NCBI RefSeq assembly: GCF_016522075.1
Contig: NZ_JAEHFW010000003.1
Location: forward strand, 496,001 to 560,000
Length of the DNA stretch: 64,000 bases
From: Mucilaginibacter segetis
Lineage (GTDB): Bacteria; Bacteroidota; Bacteroidia; Sphingobacteriales; Sphingobacteriaceae
Reading direction: 5' to 3'
Shown here: positions 9,421 through 18,751 of the stretch, one piece after another
How positions within the stretch are numbered: position 1 is the stretch's first letter
Layout: every line of letters starts with the position of its first letter
Position numbers and translations under genes: made by a program
The notes under the pieces: model-generated
What the model saw: the letters and a program-made list of their open reading frames with translations, nothing else
The model's database searches: none
What the model was told of the DNA's origin: nothing

Positions 9421-9436
9421 GCTAAAACGATATTTT
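9421..9436. promoter_or_regulatory. LacI-type operator O4
   Basis: GCTAAAACGATATTTT, matching O3 over its first 11 bases. It lies 31 bp before the ATG chosen for susC1. I could not place a convincing -33/-7 pair around it. It may control an internal promoter or act as a roadblock for the transcript coming from susD1. Confidence 0.5.
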
Positions 9437-9466
9437 AACTTTTGCCAACAATTTAAACTTTATACA

Positions 9467-12400
9467 ATGGCTAATTGCTACATAAAAAAATATTTTACCG
9501 TTTTGGTGTTACTGCTGCTTATGCTGGTTAAAACCGGTTATGCTGCCATGCAGGATACCACCGCAACCGGTAACAAACAACTCGGTACGGTTAATGGTGT
9601 TGTGCTTGATGAATTCGGCAATCCACTGCAGGGCGTAAGCGTAATTATTAAAGGACAAACTGATACTGTTTCAACAGATAAGGCCGGCAGTTTCTCAGTA
9701 AACGCCGGATTAAACAATGTACTTGTATTTAAATATCCTAATTACAATGTTTCTGAAGTAGAGGTGAAAAATAACACTGTAATTACGGTAAGACTGCTGA
9801 ATAAATATATTAAATCACCTTCAGAGATCAACGTATTATATGGTACGGCTGATGAGTCAAAAAACCTTGGATCTGTTTCAACTATTTATACCAATCAGTT
9901 AACTACTACTCCCGCAACATTGTACACTTACGCGCTACCGGGGCAGCTTGCAGGTTTATATACCCAACAGTACAGTGGTTTTACAAATCCACGTACATCA
10001 GGCCAAACCGTTGCAGATTTTGTGGGAAATGTTGTACAGCATAATAATTACTCCGCAAATGATAATTCGGAATTTAATTTATACCTGCGCGGCCAAACAC
10101 CCATAACAATAATAGATGGGGTACAACGTGAGATTTCTTCAATTGATCCTGAAAGTATTGAATCCATATCAGTTTTAAAAGATGGTTTATCTAACATATT
10201 ACTGGGCATAAACAGCTCAAGAGGGGTATTACTGGTAACTACTAAACGGGCGCAGGCAGGTCCGCCGCGGATATCATTCACGGCTCAATCCGGCATTCAA
10301 CAATCGTTAGGGTTGCCAGATCCGTTGCCGGCTTATCAATATGCCTATTTGTATAATGAGGCGTTGCAAAATGATGGTAAACCACCAATTTATAGCGCAA
10401 ACGATTTTAATGCATACCGTAATCATACCGATCCGTTGCACCATCCCGATGTAAATTGGTTTAATACATTATTGCGCGATAATTCTCCGATGACCAGCTA
10501 TAAGCTGAATGTTAATGGAGGTACAAACATTGCCCGGTACAGTGTATCATTAAACTACCTTGATCAGGCCGGAATGTTTAAAACCGATCCCTCCGTAAAT
10601 TATAATACTAATAACGATCTTAACCGGTATACTATAAACTCCGATGTTACAGTAAATATCAACAAAAAATTTACGGTTGATCTGCAACTGTTTGGGCGTA
10701 TACAACAAAGCACACAACCAGGGCCGGGTTATACTAATATATTAAACACTTTATTTACTACGCCTAATAACGCATATCCTGTTTACAATCCTGATGGCTC
10801 TTTTGCAGGTACTACAACGTTTACGAACAACTTATTGGCACAAACTGAATTTTCAGGCTATTTGCGTAACAACAGTAACGACGTGTTGGCCAACCTGGAT
10901 CTGAACTATGACTTAAGCAGTATAACCCCGGGTCTTTCTGCAAAAGCCAAAGGTAATTTAGCTTTTGAATCGCAGAGTTTGGTGAACAGGTCTTTGCAAA
11001 ATAATACTTATACAATAAAGGCCGACAGCAGTTATGCTGCGGTTGGTTCGCCGGTAGCACAAAGCAACAGTTTTAACAGTGTTTCAAGCGCGCGGTACTT
11101 TTTTGGCCAGTTAGCTGTTAACTATGACCGGCAGTTTGGCAAACATAACGTAACCGGTAAATTATTGTATGATGCCCGTTCGGTAACATTAAACTTTGAC
11201 CTTACCGGAGTTACTAAAAACGAAGCGTTAAAAGCCGGTTATAATTACGATGGTAAATATTTTGTTGAGGCCGCGGTAAATCGTAGCGGATACAACCGTT
11301 ATCCGCCGGGCAGGCAATATGGAATTTTTTACGCCGGTGGTTTAGGCTGGCAAATGGCTAAAGAGAACTTTATCAAAGATAACTTTAGCTGGATATCCTC
11401 ATGGAAATGGCGTGCCACTTATGGCCGCACCGGTAATGCCAATGTAGATAACTACGGGTATTACAACTTTTTGCAAACGTATAGCCCATCTAACGGCTAC
11501 TCATACAGTACAGGTACAAGCAGGAGCGATGTGCAGGGTGTATTTGCAAACACGTTGGCAAATCCTTTTATCTCCTGGGAAAAAGCCGATAAAATTGATA
11601 TAGGAGCTGATATTGCTTTATTTAATGAGCATATCAAGATCAATGCTGATTACTTTCACGACAGATATAAAGATCTTTTACAAATAAGAGGGAATAGCAT
11701 CGCATTACTGGGCACCCCTTACCCATATGAGAATATAGGTGTTGTACAGTATGAAGGCGGAGAATTAACGCTTACCTACCAGAATAATATCAATAACTTC
11801 AATTATTTCATTTCAGGCAACGCGTCAATACAATCTTCAAAAACTATTTATAATGATGAAATAGCCACGCCTTATCCCTGGACCCGCCATACCGGTAATT
11901 CACCAAATGCACTTTACGGATACAAGGTTTTAGGATTTTTTAAAGATGCTGATGAGGCGGCTACAAGTGCAACAACAACAGGATATACTGCTCAGGCAGG
12001 CGACGTTAAATACGCCGATCTGAATAGCGATGGCGTTATTAACCAGTTTGATCTAACGGTTATAGGAAATAACAAGCCATTAATATTCTATGGTACCTCT
12101 TTAGGGTTCAACTATAAAGGCTTTAGCTTTAGTATGATATTGCAGGGTGTGGCAAATCATGATTACCTGTACAACAATTCAATTGTTAAGGAATTTGCAG
12201 GTGTAGGCTTTTTAGGGCTTACCTACGCAGGGCAGGGATATGATAATTTAACCGGCAGATGGACGCCTGAAACTGCTAACACGGCCACCTTACCGCGCCT
12301 GTCATTAGGTAATGCTAATAACACGGCAAATTCAACCTTGTACGTACGTTCGGGAGATTACATCAGACTTAAAAATGCCGAAATCGGATATAGCCTTCCG

Positions 12401-12562
12401 TACTTATGGGTTCACAAATTAAAATTATCAGGTATAAGATTATTCGCTAACGGAGAAAATTTAGTAACCCTTTATGGCTACAAAGGGATGGATCCTGAAG
12501 TTAATGGCTATGCTTATCCAATACAAAGGGTAATAAATGCGGGTGTAACTATTAAGCTTTAA
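9467..12562 (+). CDS. SusC/RagA TonB-dependent transporter (susC1, divergent plug)
   Basis: TonB-dependent outer-membrane glycan importer of the SusC class, 1031 aa from the ATG at 9467. That start is preferred to an upstream TTG (9401) because translation then begins with a signal peptide (MANCYIKKYF through GYAAMQD) and does not run through operator O4. Order of parts: a carboxypeptidase-D-regulatory-like domain (LGTVNGVVLDEFGNPLQGVS), a plug domain, and a 22-stranded barrel with typical late blocks (GDVKYADLNSDGVINQFDLTV, YIRLKNAEIGYSLP). The plug is unusual: the common DEVVVVGYGTQ element is replaced by SEINVLYGTADESKNLG, and IRGVGS-type sequence by LYLRGQTPITIIDGVQ. susD2 follows 27 nt later, the usual pair arrangement. 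Confidence 0.93.
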   Translation: MANCYIKKYFTVLVLLLLMLVKTGYAAMQDTTATGNKQLGTVNGVVLDEFGNPLQGVSVIIKGQTDTVSTDKAGSFSVNAGLNNVLVFKYPNYNVSEVEVKNNTVITVRLLNKYIKSPSEINVLYGTADESKNLGSVSTIYTNQLTTTPATLYTYALPGQLAGLYTQQYSGFTNPRTSGQTVADFVGNVVQHNNYSANDNSEFNLYLRGQTPITIIDGVQREISSIDPESIESISVLKDGLSNILLGINSSRGVLLVTTKRAQAGPPRISFTAQSGIQQSLGLPDPLPAYQYAYLYNEALQNDGKPPIYSANDFNAYRNHTDPLHHPDVNWFNTLLRDNSPMTSYKLNVNGGTNIARYSVSLNYLDQAGMFKTDPSVNYNTNNDLNRYTINSDVTVNINKKFTVDLQLFGRIQQSTQPGPGYTNILNTLFTTPNNAYPVYNPDGSFAGTTTFTNNLLAQTEFSGYLRNNSNDVLANLDLNYDLSSITPGLSAKAKGNLAFESQSLVNRSLQNNTYTIKADSSYAAVGSPVAQSNSFNSVSSARYFFGQLAVNYDRQFGKHNVTGKLLYDARSVTLNFDLTGVTKNEALKAGYNYDGKYFVEAAVNRSGYNRYPPGRQYGIFYAGGLGWQMAKENFIKDNFSWISSWKWRATYGRTGNANVDNYGYYNFLQTYSPSNGYSYSTGTSRSDVQGVFANTLANPFISWEKADKIDIGADIALFNEHIKINADYFHDRYKDLLQIRGNSIALLGTPYPYENIGVVQYEGGELTLTYQNNINNFNYFISGNASIQSSKTIYNDEIATPYPWTRHTGNSPNALYGYKVLGFFKDADEAATSATTTGYTAQAGDVKYADLNSDGVINQFDLTVIGNNKPLIFYGTSLGFNYKGFSFSMILQGVANHDYLYNNSIVKEFAGVGFLGLTYAGQGYDNLTGRWTPETANTATLPRLSLGNANNTANSTLYVRSGDYIRLKNAEIGYSLPYLWVHKLKLSGIRLFANGENLVTLYGYKGMDPEVNGYAYPIQRVINAGVTIKL

Positions 12563-12589
12563 TTTTTTGCCATCAATAAAAAAACGATC

Positions 12590-14296
12590 ATGAAAAATCA
12601 TAAAAATATAATAGCAGCCATATCATTAATAGTGATAATAGCAGGTTGTAAAAAATATGAGCAGTTCCCGGTAGATAAGGTTACCATTAGTCATATTTTT
12701 GATAGCAAAGATTCTGCAGGGGTAAGTGCGCAGCAATATTTGTACGGTATTTACGGAATGCTTAAAAATGGCCATAACCGCGTAGCCGGTGATTACCTTG
12801 ACGCAGCGAGTGACGATGCCATCTCCTCAGCTTCGGGTGCAACAAATGCTGTAACTGTATTATCAACCGCGGCATACAACTCTTATACCGTTCCTACTGA
12901 TGAAAATTTGTGGGCCTATTATTATTCAGGTATCCGCAGTACCAATGAATTTGTAAATAACATTGATGTAGTACCTGTGTTGGCAAAATATCACGGTTTT
13001 TCCATGAAATATGTATGGAAAAGTGAGGCCCGGTTTTTAAGAGCTATGTTTTATTTTGAGTTGCTAAAAAGGTACGGTGGTGTGCCGTTATTAGGTAACC
13101 ATGTTTATACCATTACTGATAATGTAGCGCTGCCCCGTAACTCATTTGATGAGTGTGTAAAATATATAGTGAGCGAGTGCGATGCCATCAAAGATTCTTT
13201 ATTAGTAGCGCCTGTAGCCGATCCTAATGCTGATAGCCATCGCCCTACAAAGGGCTCGGCAATGGCCTTAAAGGCAAGGGTGCTGTTGTATGCGGCAAGT
13301 CCGCTGTTTAACGGTGGCAATATCGATCCAACCAATAACCTTACCGGTTATACTGATTTTAGCGCCGACAGATGGGCTGCAGCGGCAACAGCGGCAAAAG
13401 ATGTAATGGACTTAGGTACATATTCATTATTGCCGAATTTTAAAGATGTTTTTCTGACCCAGAATAATTCCGAAATTTTATTTGAGCGTCAGGTGGGTAA
13501 TAACACCAGTATAGAAACCACCAACGGGCCGGTTGGATTTACAGGTGCCGTAGGTAAAGGACAAACCAGCCCGACTCAAAGTTTGGTTGATGCTTTCCCG
13601 ATGCAGAACGGACTTCCTATAATTGATCCTTCATCAGGATATGATAGTAACAATCCGTATGCAGGCCGCGATCCGCGTTTAACCAACACTATACTTTACA
13701 ATGGTGCACAATGGCTAAATACCCAACTGCAAACTTTTGAGGGGGGACAAAGCAAACCTAACAGCGCTTTGCAGCAAACCAAAACAAGCTATTATATGCG
13801 CAAGTTTATGGGCGATTTTGAAAACACTAATTCATATAGTTCTCATAGCGCCGATTGGATAATAATGCGATATGCAGATATAGTTTTAGGGTACGCCGAG
13901 GCGCTGAATGAATCAGCAGGGCCAACCACAGATGTTTATAACGCGGTTATTAGTATACGTAAACGTGCAGGTATCACAGCAGGCGCTAATAATTTATATG
14001 GCCTTAAAACCGGTATGACAAAAGATGAAATGAGGGAAGTGATACATAAGGAAAGACGTGTGGAATTTGCTTTCGAGGAAAGCCGTTACTGGGATATACG
14101 CAGATGGAAGATCGCGGAAACTGTTATGAACCAGCCCCGCACAGGTTTAAGTATTGTTAAACTGGGTTCAAGTTTAACTTATAATCCTATAAACGTACTA
14201 ACTACCAAATTTGATACTCCTAAAATGTATCTGTATCCGATACCTTATGACGAAGTGTTAAAGAACCCGAATATGAAACAAAACCCCGGATGGTAA
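12590..14296 (+). CDS. SusD/RagB-family lipoprotein (susD2)
   Basis: 568-aa SusD-like lipoprotein with lipobox IAGC followed by KKYEQFP. It contains the conserved KSEARFLRAMFYFELLKRYGG core, IIMRYADIVLGYAEALNES, and ERRVEFAFEESRYWDIRRWK. It is recognisably related to susD1 of the same locus, for example around the R-N-S/T-F/Y-D/E-E-C-V-K/N-Y-I segment, so the two probably arose by duplication. It lies directly after susC1 (27 nt) and 37 nt before susC2, inside one transcription unit that ends at the terminator near 17.5 kb. It should form the lid of SusC1 and bind mannosyl oligosaccharides at the surface (inferred). Confidence 0.95.
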   Translation: MKNHKNIIAAISLIVIIAGCKKYEQFPVDKVTISHIFDSKDSAGVSAQQYLYGIYGMLKNGHNRVAGDYLDAASDDAISSASGATNAVTVLSTAAYNSYTVPTDENLWAYYYSGIRSTNEFVNNIDVVPVLAKYHGFSMKYVWKSEARFLRAMFYFELLKRYGGVPLLGNHVYTITDNVALPRNSFDECVKYIVSECDAIKDSLLVAPVADPNADSHRPTKGSAMALKARVLLYAASPLFNGGNIDPTNNLTGYTDFSADRWAAAATAAKDVMDLGTYSLLPNFKDVFLTQNNSEILFERQVGNNTSIETTNGPVGFTGAVGKGQTSPTQSLVDAFPMQNGLPIIDPSSGYDSNNPYAGRDPRLTNTILYNGAQWLNTQLQTFEGGQSKPNSALQQTKTSYYMRKFMGDFENTNSYSSHSADWIIMRYADIVLGYAEALNESAGPTTDVYNAVISIRKRAGITAGANNLYGLKTGMTKDEMREVIHKERRVEFAFEESRYWDIRRWKIAETVMNQPRTGLSIVKLGSSLTYNPINVLTTKFDTPKMYLYPIPYDEVLKNPNMKQNPGW

Positions 14297-14333
14297 TCCC
14301 TGAAAATCAATTTAACCAATTAATTACGCAGCT

Positions 14334-17300
14334 ATGAGAAAAATAATACTTTTCTTTCAATTAATAATAATTCTACTTCCGGCGGCAGTATATGCTCAAA
14401 GTATTACTGTAACGGGTAAGGTACGCGATATTTCGGGGGCATTACCGGGTGTGTCAGTTGTAGAAAAGGGAGTGCCAACCAACGGTACTATAACAGATGT
14501 TAACGGAAAGTTTACGTTAACACTCACCGGGCAATCAAAAGTTATTTTGGTAAGATTTATAGGATATGTTACACGTGAAATAAATGTAACAGCAGATAAG
14601 CCGCTTGATATAATTATGCAAACAAGCACCAATGGTTTGGATGAGGTATCGGTAGTTGCATATGGTACAAAAAAGCGTATTACCAATACCGGGGCGGTAA
14701 GTTCCATATCAGCAAGTGATATTCGTACGGTTCCTACAGCTAACGTACAAAATGCTCTTACAGGTAAATTGCCTGGTTTCTTTTCACAGCAAGCTTCTGG
14801 TCAGCCGGGTAAGGATGCTTCCGATTTTTATATACGTGGTGTAAGTTCGTTAAACTCAGCGGGTAATCAGCCGCTTATAATTGTAGATGATATTGAATAC
14901 AGTTATGATCAGTTACAACAGATAAACGTTAATGAAATTGAAAGCATATCTATATTAAAAGATGCTTCAACTACAGCAATTTATGGTATAAAGGGTGCAA
15001 ATGGCGTATTGGTAGTTACTACACGCCGTGGCAGGAGCGGTGCCCCAAAAATAAACTTCCGTATAGAGGCCGGCCAGCAGCAGCCAACTAAAACGCCTAA
15101 ATTTTTAAATTCATACGAAACAGCTCTATTAATTAACGAGGCGCAAAAAAATGATGGGATACCTCAATCATTCACTCAGCAAGACCTTCAGGCTTTTCAG
15201 GATGGATCAGACCCGTACGGACATCCTGATGTTAACTGGTACGATAAGATATTTAAAAAACACAGCTATCAGGCTAACGCGAATTTAGACATCTCCGGTG
15301 GTTCCGATGCCCTAAAATATTTTATATCAGGTGGCGCGCTTGACCAAAACGGACTTGTTCGTGATTTTGCCGATCCGCAGAGTTTAGTGAATACCAATTA
15401 TTATTTTAAACGATATAATTTCAGGTCAAATCTTGATTTTAAAGCGAATAAAACACTTGATCTGCGTTTAGATGTAACCACGCGTTTCTCTGACCTTAAC
15501 CAGCCATATAATCAGAACGCGGTGGGCGAAATATATAATTTTACTAAAGAAACACCTTTTACAGCACCGTATATAAACCCTAACGGAACATATTCATACG
15601 CGTATTCATCTTTTAATCCTGAGCATTTACCAACACTTAATGCCAGGCTGGCCACAGGCGGATATCAGCACTCCCGCAGAACAGATTTTAATTTCCTGTT
15701 CGGCGCTACGCAAAAGCTGGATGCTTTAACAAACGGTCTTTCGCTTACAGGTAGAATAGCCTATTCAAGTATTGAGCAGTTTACCAAGCAAATTTTTAAT
15801 GAAGGAATTCCTGCATATCATTATAACCCTGTAACCGATAGTTATTCGTTACGGCCGGGTGCAACCTATGTATATCAAAATTATGCTTTAACAGGTAATA
15901 CCGATATTAATACAAATAACTATAATTTACAGTTATACCTAAATTACGATCGTACTTTTAGCGCTGTACATCATTTTACCGGTTTAGTGCTGTTTAACCA
16001 AACCTCACAAACATATTTTACTTATCCGTTACTGGCCTCAGCTCAGGTGGCGGTTCCTCAAAAATTCCGTGGTGTATCGGGTAAATTAGGTTATGATTAT
16101 AAACAAAAGTACCTTGTAGATTTTAACGTAGCTTATAACGGTACCGATCGTTTTGCCGCAAACCATCGTTATGGTATATTCCCTGCGGTAAGTTTGGGTT
16201 ACAACCTTGCCAAAGAGTCTTTCTTTGAAGATGCCTTACCTACATTCAGTCTGTTTAAATTACGGGCAAGCTATGGCTTGGTGGGTTCTGATGCTGCTCC
16301 AGGTAACCGTTATGTATATAACCAGTTTTATAATATTGGCGGCACGTACAGTTTCGGTCAGTCGGCACAAAACTATAATGCTATTTATGAAGGCTCGTTA
16401 GGTAACTATGACGTGGTTTGGGAGCGCGCCAAAAAGCTGGATATAGGTTTAGATATGAACTTACTGAACGATAAAGTTTCTGTTACGGTAGATTACTTCC
16501 ATGATATACGTTATAACCAGCTGATAACTCCGGGTAGCGTGCCTTTAATATTGGGTGTTGATTTGCCGGCTGTTAATATCGGTAAAACACGTAACCAGGG
16601 TTTTGACGGGCAGGTGAGCTATCATAGTAATATTGGTAAAGTGCAGTATAACGCAGGCTTAGTATTCTCTTATGCTAAAAATAAAATATTGTATGAGGAT
16701 GAAGCCACCCCGGCATACCCCTGGTTAGCAAGAACGGGGCAGTCTATCGGTCAGCAGTTCGGATACCACTATTTAGGATATTACAATGCCGATGATGTTG
16801 CGGCAATTGATAACTATAAATCAGCACATGGTGGTTCAAATGTGGGTAACACCAATATTGCGGTTCCTGATAATGGCATCCCTATTCAACCCGGTGATCT
16901 TAAATACCAGGATCTGAACGGTGATGGTATTATAAATGTATTCGATCAAAGGGCTATTGGTAATCCTAATTTACCTAATACCTCACTGGGGCTGTCATTA
17001 CAGGCGGTTTACAAAGGGCTAAGTGTAAGTGTGCTGTTCCAGGGATCATTCAATTACAGCTTTGCAGTTATCGGAACGGGTATTGAGCCTTTCCAGAGTC
17101 AGTTTCAACCCATACATCAGGAGCGTTGGACACCGGATAATACCGTTAATGCTAATTTTCCGCGGTTAGGTTTAAACCCAACATCGGTAAATAGTCCAAC
17201 AGCCTATTTTTCTGATTACTGGTTAATAAACGCTTATTATATCCGCTTAAAAACCATAGATATAGGATACCAGTTGCCGGTTAAATTACTACCGTTCAAA

Positions 17301-17456
17301 ATTAATAACGCACGTATATATATGAGTGCTTATAACTTGTTTACCTGGGATAATTACAACAAATATCAGCAGGATCCGGAAATTTCCACTAACACTGCGG
17401 GTGATGCTTACATCAATCAGCGTGTAATAAACCTGGGTGTGCAGGTAGGCTTTTAA
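14334..17456 (+). CDS. SusC/RagA TonB-dependent transporter (susC2, canonical)
   Basis: 1040-aa SusC-class transporter with signal peptide (VYAQSITVTG), a carboxypeptidase-regulatory-like domain (GKVRDISGALPGVSVVEKG), and a typical plug with LDEVSVVAYGTKKR, ALTGKLPGFFSQQ, IRGVSSL, and SISILKDASTTAIYGIKGANGVLVVTT. The barrel carries GDLKYQDLNGDGIINVFDQRAIGN near the C terminus and ends in an aromatic residue (VQVGF), as outer-membrane barrels usually do. Unlike a normal pair, no susD follows it; a strong terminator and then lgt come next. It could partner SusD1, which lacks its own preceding susC. It is 37 nt downstream of susD2. Confidence 0.96.
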   Translation: MRKIILFFQLIIILLPAAVYAQSITVTGKVRDISGALPGVSVVEKGVPTNGTITDVNGKFTLTLTGQSKVILVRFIGYVTREINVTADKPLDIIMQTSTNGLDEVSVVAYGTKKRITNTGAVSSISASDIRTVPTANVQNALTGKLPGFFSQQASGQPGKDASDFYIRGVSSLNSAGNQPLIIVDDIEYSYDQLQQINVNEIESISILKDASTTAIYGIKGANGVLVVTTRRGRSGAPKINFRIEAGQQQPTKTPKFLNSYETALLINEAQKNDGIPQSFTQQDLQAFQDGSDPYGHPDVNWYDKIFKKHSYQANANLDISGGSDALKYFISGGALDQNGLVRDFADPQSLVNTNYYFKRYNFRSNLDFKANKTLDLRLDVTTRFSDLNQPYNQNAVGEIYNFTKETPFTAPYINPNGTYSYAYSSFNPEHLPTLNARLATGGYQHSRRTDFNFLFGATQKLDALTNGLSLTGRIAYSSIEQFTKQIFNEGIPAYHYNPVTDSYSLRPGATYVYQNYALTGNTDINTNNYNLQLYLNYDRTFSAVHHFTGLVLFNQTSQTYFTYPLLASAQVAVPQKFRGVSGKLGYDYKQKYLVDFNVAYNGTDRFAANHRYGIFPAVSLGYNLAKESFFEDALPTFSLFKLRASYGLVGSDAAPGNRYVYNQFYNIGGTYSFGQSAQNYNAIYEGSLGNYDVVWERAKKLDIGLDMNLLNDKVSVTVDYFHDIRYNQLITPGSVPLILGVDLPAVNIGKTRNQGFDGQVSYHSNIGKVQYNAGLVFSYAKNKILYEDEATPAYPWLARTGQSIGQQFGYHYLGYYNADDVAAIDNYKSAHGGSNVGNTNIAVPDNGIPIQPGDLKYQDLNGDGIINVFDQRAIGNPNLPNTSLGLSLQAVYKGLSVSVLFQGSFNYSFAVIGTGIEPFQSQFQPIHQERWTPDNTVNANFPRLGLNPTSVNSPTAYFSDYWLINAYYIRLKTIDIGYQLPVKLLPFKINNARIYMSAYNLFTWDNYNKYQQDPEISTNTAGDAYINQRVINLGVQVGF

Positions 17457-17476
17457 TTAATTGTTATAAAATGTGT

Positions 17477-17512
17477 AAATGGTTAACGTTATAGCAGCGT
17501 TAACCATTTTTT
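17477..17512 (+). terminator. Intrinsic terminator after susC2
   Basis: A perfect 12-bp stem AAATGGTTAACG / CGTTAACCATTT with a 9-nt loop, followed by T's. It closes the susD1-to-susC2 unit. Confidence 0.85.
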
Positions 17513-17546
17513 ATTATTTACCTGTGGTAATTAATACATTAGCGAT

Positions 17547-18716
17547 ATGTTTCCAACCATTGGCGATCTGGTATACTATTTATTTCATTTTAGAGTATCC
17601 TTCCCGGTACAAACCTTTGGTTTTTTTGTAGCGCTTTCATTTTTTTTCGCCTATATCATTTTTACTTCGGAGTTCAAAAGATATGAAGCTAACGGAAAAA
17701 TACGGGCCTTCAATTGTGAAGTTGTTATGGGTATGCCGGCTTCATTTCTTGAACTGTTGGTAAATTTTTTACTCGGCTTTTTTTTCGGGCTAAAGTTTTT
17801 CGGTTTAATATTTCATTACAATAGTTTCGTTGCAAATCCGCGCGGATATATCTTATCAACACAAGGGAGCATATTTGCAGGATTAGTTATCGGGATTTTA
17901 TTTGGTTACTGGATATATTTTGAGAAAAGGAAGAATCAATTGTCTAAACCGGTAATAACTACTCAAAAAGTGCATCCGTACCAATTAATGCCACTAATAG
18001 TTTTCAGCGTTGGTTTTTTTGGTTTTATAGGGGCCAAGTTATTTGATAGTGTTGAACATTTCGACATGTTGATGGCTAAACCATGGCAAACGTTATTTTC
18101 ATCAAACGGGTTTGCTTACTACGGAGGGTTGATATTTGGCGCATTAACCTATTTATACATAGGTTATAAGCGGGGCATGAAGCTGGTGCATTTGGCAGAT
18201 ATAGGTTCCCCGGGAATGATGCTTGCTTACGGTATTGGCCGTATTGGGTGCCAGTTAGCAGGGGATGGCGACTGGGGCATAGTTAATAAGCATGTAAAGC
18301 CAGCTTTTTTAAACTGGCTGCCTGATTGGGCGTGGTCATTCAGATATCCTCATAATTCCATTAATGCAGGTACACTTATTCCGGAGTGTAATGGTAATTA
18401 TTGTAATCAGTTGGTCAATGGCGTTTACCCCACTCCTTTGTATGAAGCCGTATTATGTATTGGTATGTTTTTACTGCTTTGGGCTTTTCGCAAAAAAATA
18501 AAAACGCCCGGCTTAATGTTCAGCCTTTACCTGATATTAAATGGTGGCGAACGTTTTTTGGTAGAACATATCCGCATAAATTTTAATTACCCCATTTTTG
18601 GCTTTACCTTTACGCAAGCCGAAATTATAGGATTTTTAATGTTACTTGGCGGAATAACCGGGTTAATTATACTAACCGTAAATAAATACCGTAGTAGTAA
18701 TATTATAAGTAAATAA
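17547..18716 (+). CDS. lgt: Prolipoprotein diacylglyceryl transferase (Lgt), long Bacteroidota form
   Basis: 389-aa multi-pass inner-membrane protein, longer than the ~290 aa of E. coli Lgt. Lgt moves diacylglycerol from phosphatidylglycerol onto the lipobox cysteine of prolipoproteins. Supporting segments are FAYYGGLIFG, the signature region GRIGCQLAGDGDWG, a late NGVYPTPLYEAVL, and GERFLVEHIRIN with the C-terminal Arg/Glu motif. Some residues highlighted in E. coli differ here (Tyr26-like position Phe, His103-like Tyr, Asn146-like Cys), while the arginines are kept; I believe this divergence is shared by related Bacteroidota. It sits between the SusC/D block and further PUL genes, after a terminator, so its transcription is probably independent. 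It is needed for SusD lipidation in any case. Confidence 0.85.
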   Translation: MFPTIGDLVYYLFHFRVSFPVQTFGFFVALSFFFAYIIFTSEFKRYEANGKIRAFNCEVVMGMPASFLELLVNFLLGFFFGLKFFGLIFHYNSFVANPRGYILSTQGSIFAGLVIGILFGYWIYFEKRKNQLSKPVITTQKVHPYQLMPLIVFSVGFFGFIGAKLFDSVEHFDMLMAKPWQTLFSSNGFAYYGGLIFGALTYLYIGYKRGMKLVHLADIGSPGMMLAYGIGRIGCQLAGDGDWGIVNKHVKPAFLNWLPDWAWSFRYPHNSINAGTLIPECNGNYCNQLVNGVYPTPLYEAVLCIGMFLLLWAFRKKIKTPGLMFSLYLILNGGERFLVEHIRINFNYPIFGFTFTQAEIIGFLMLLGGITGLIILTVNKYRSSNIISK

Positions 18717-18751
18717 TACCACCCGCCAGTTATAATATTGATCGTTATTAC

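Noticed and set aside
9401..9466. In-frame TTG start giving 22 more N-terminal residues for susC1
   Set aside because: The extension would run through operator O4 and put non-signal residues in front of a clear signal peptide beginning at 9467.
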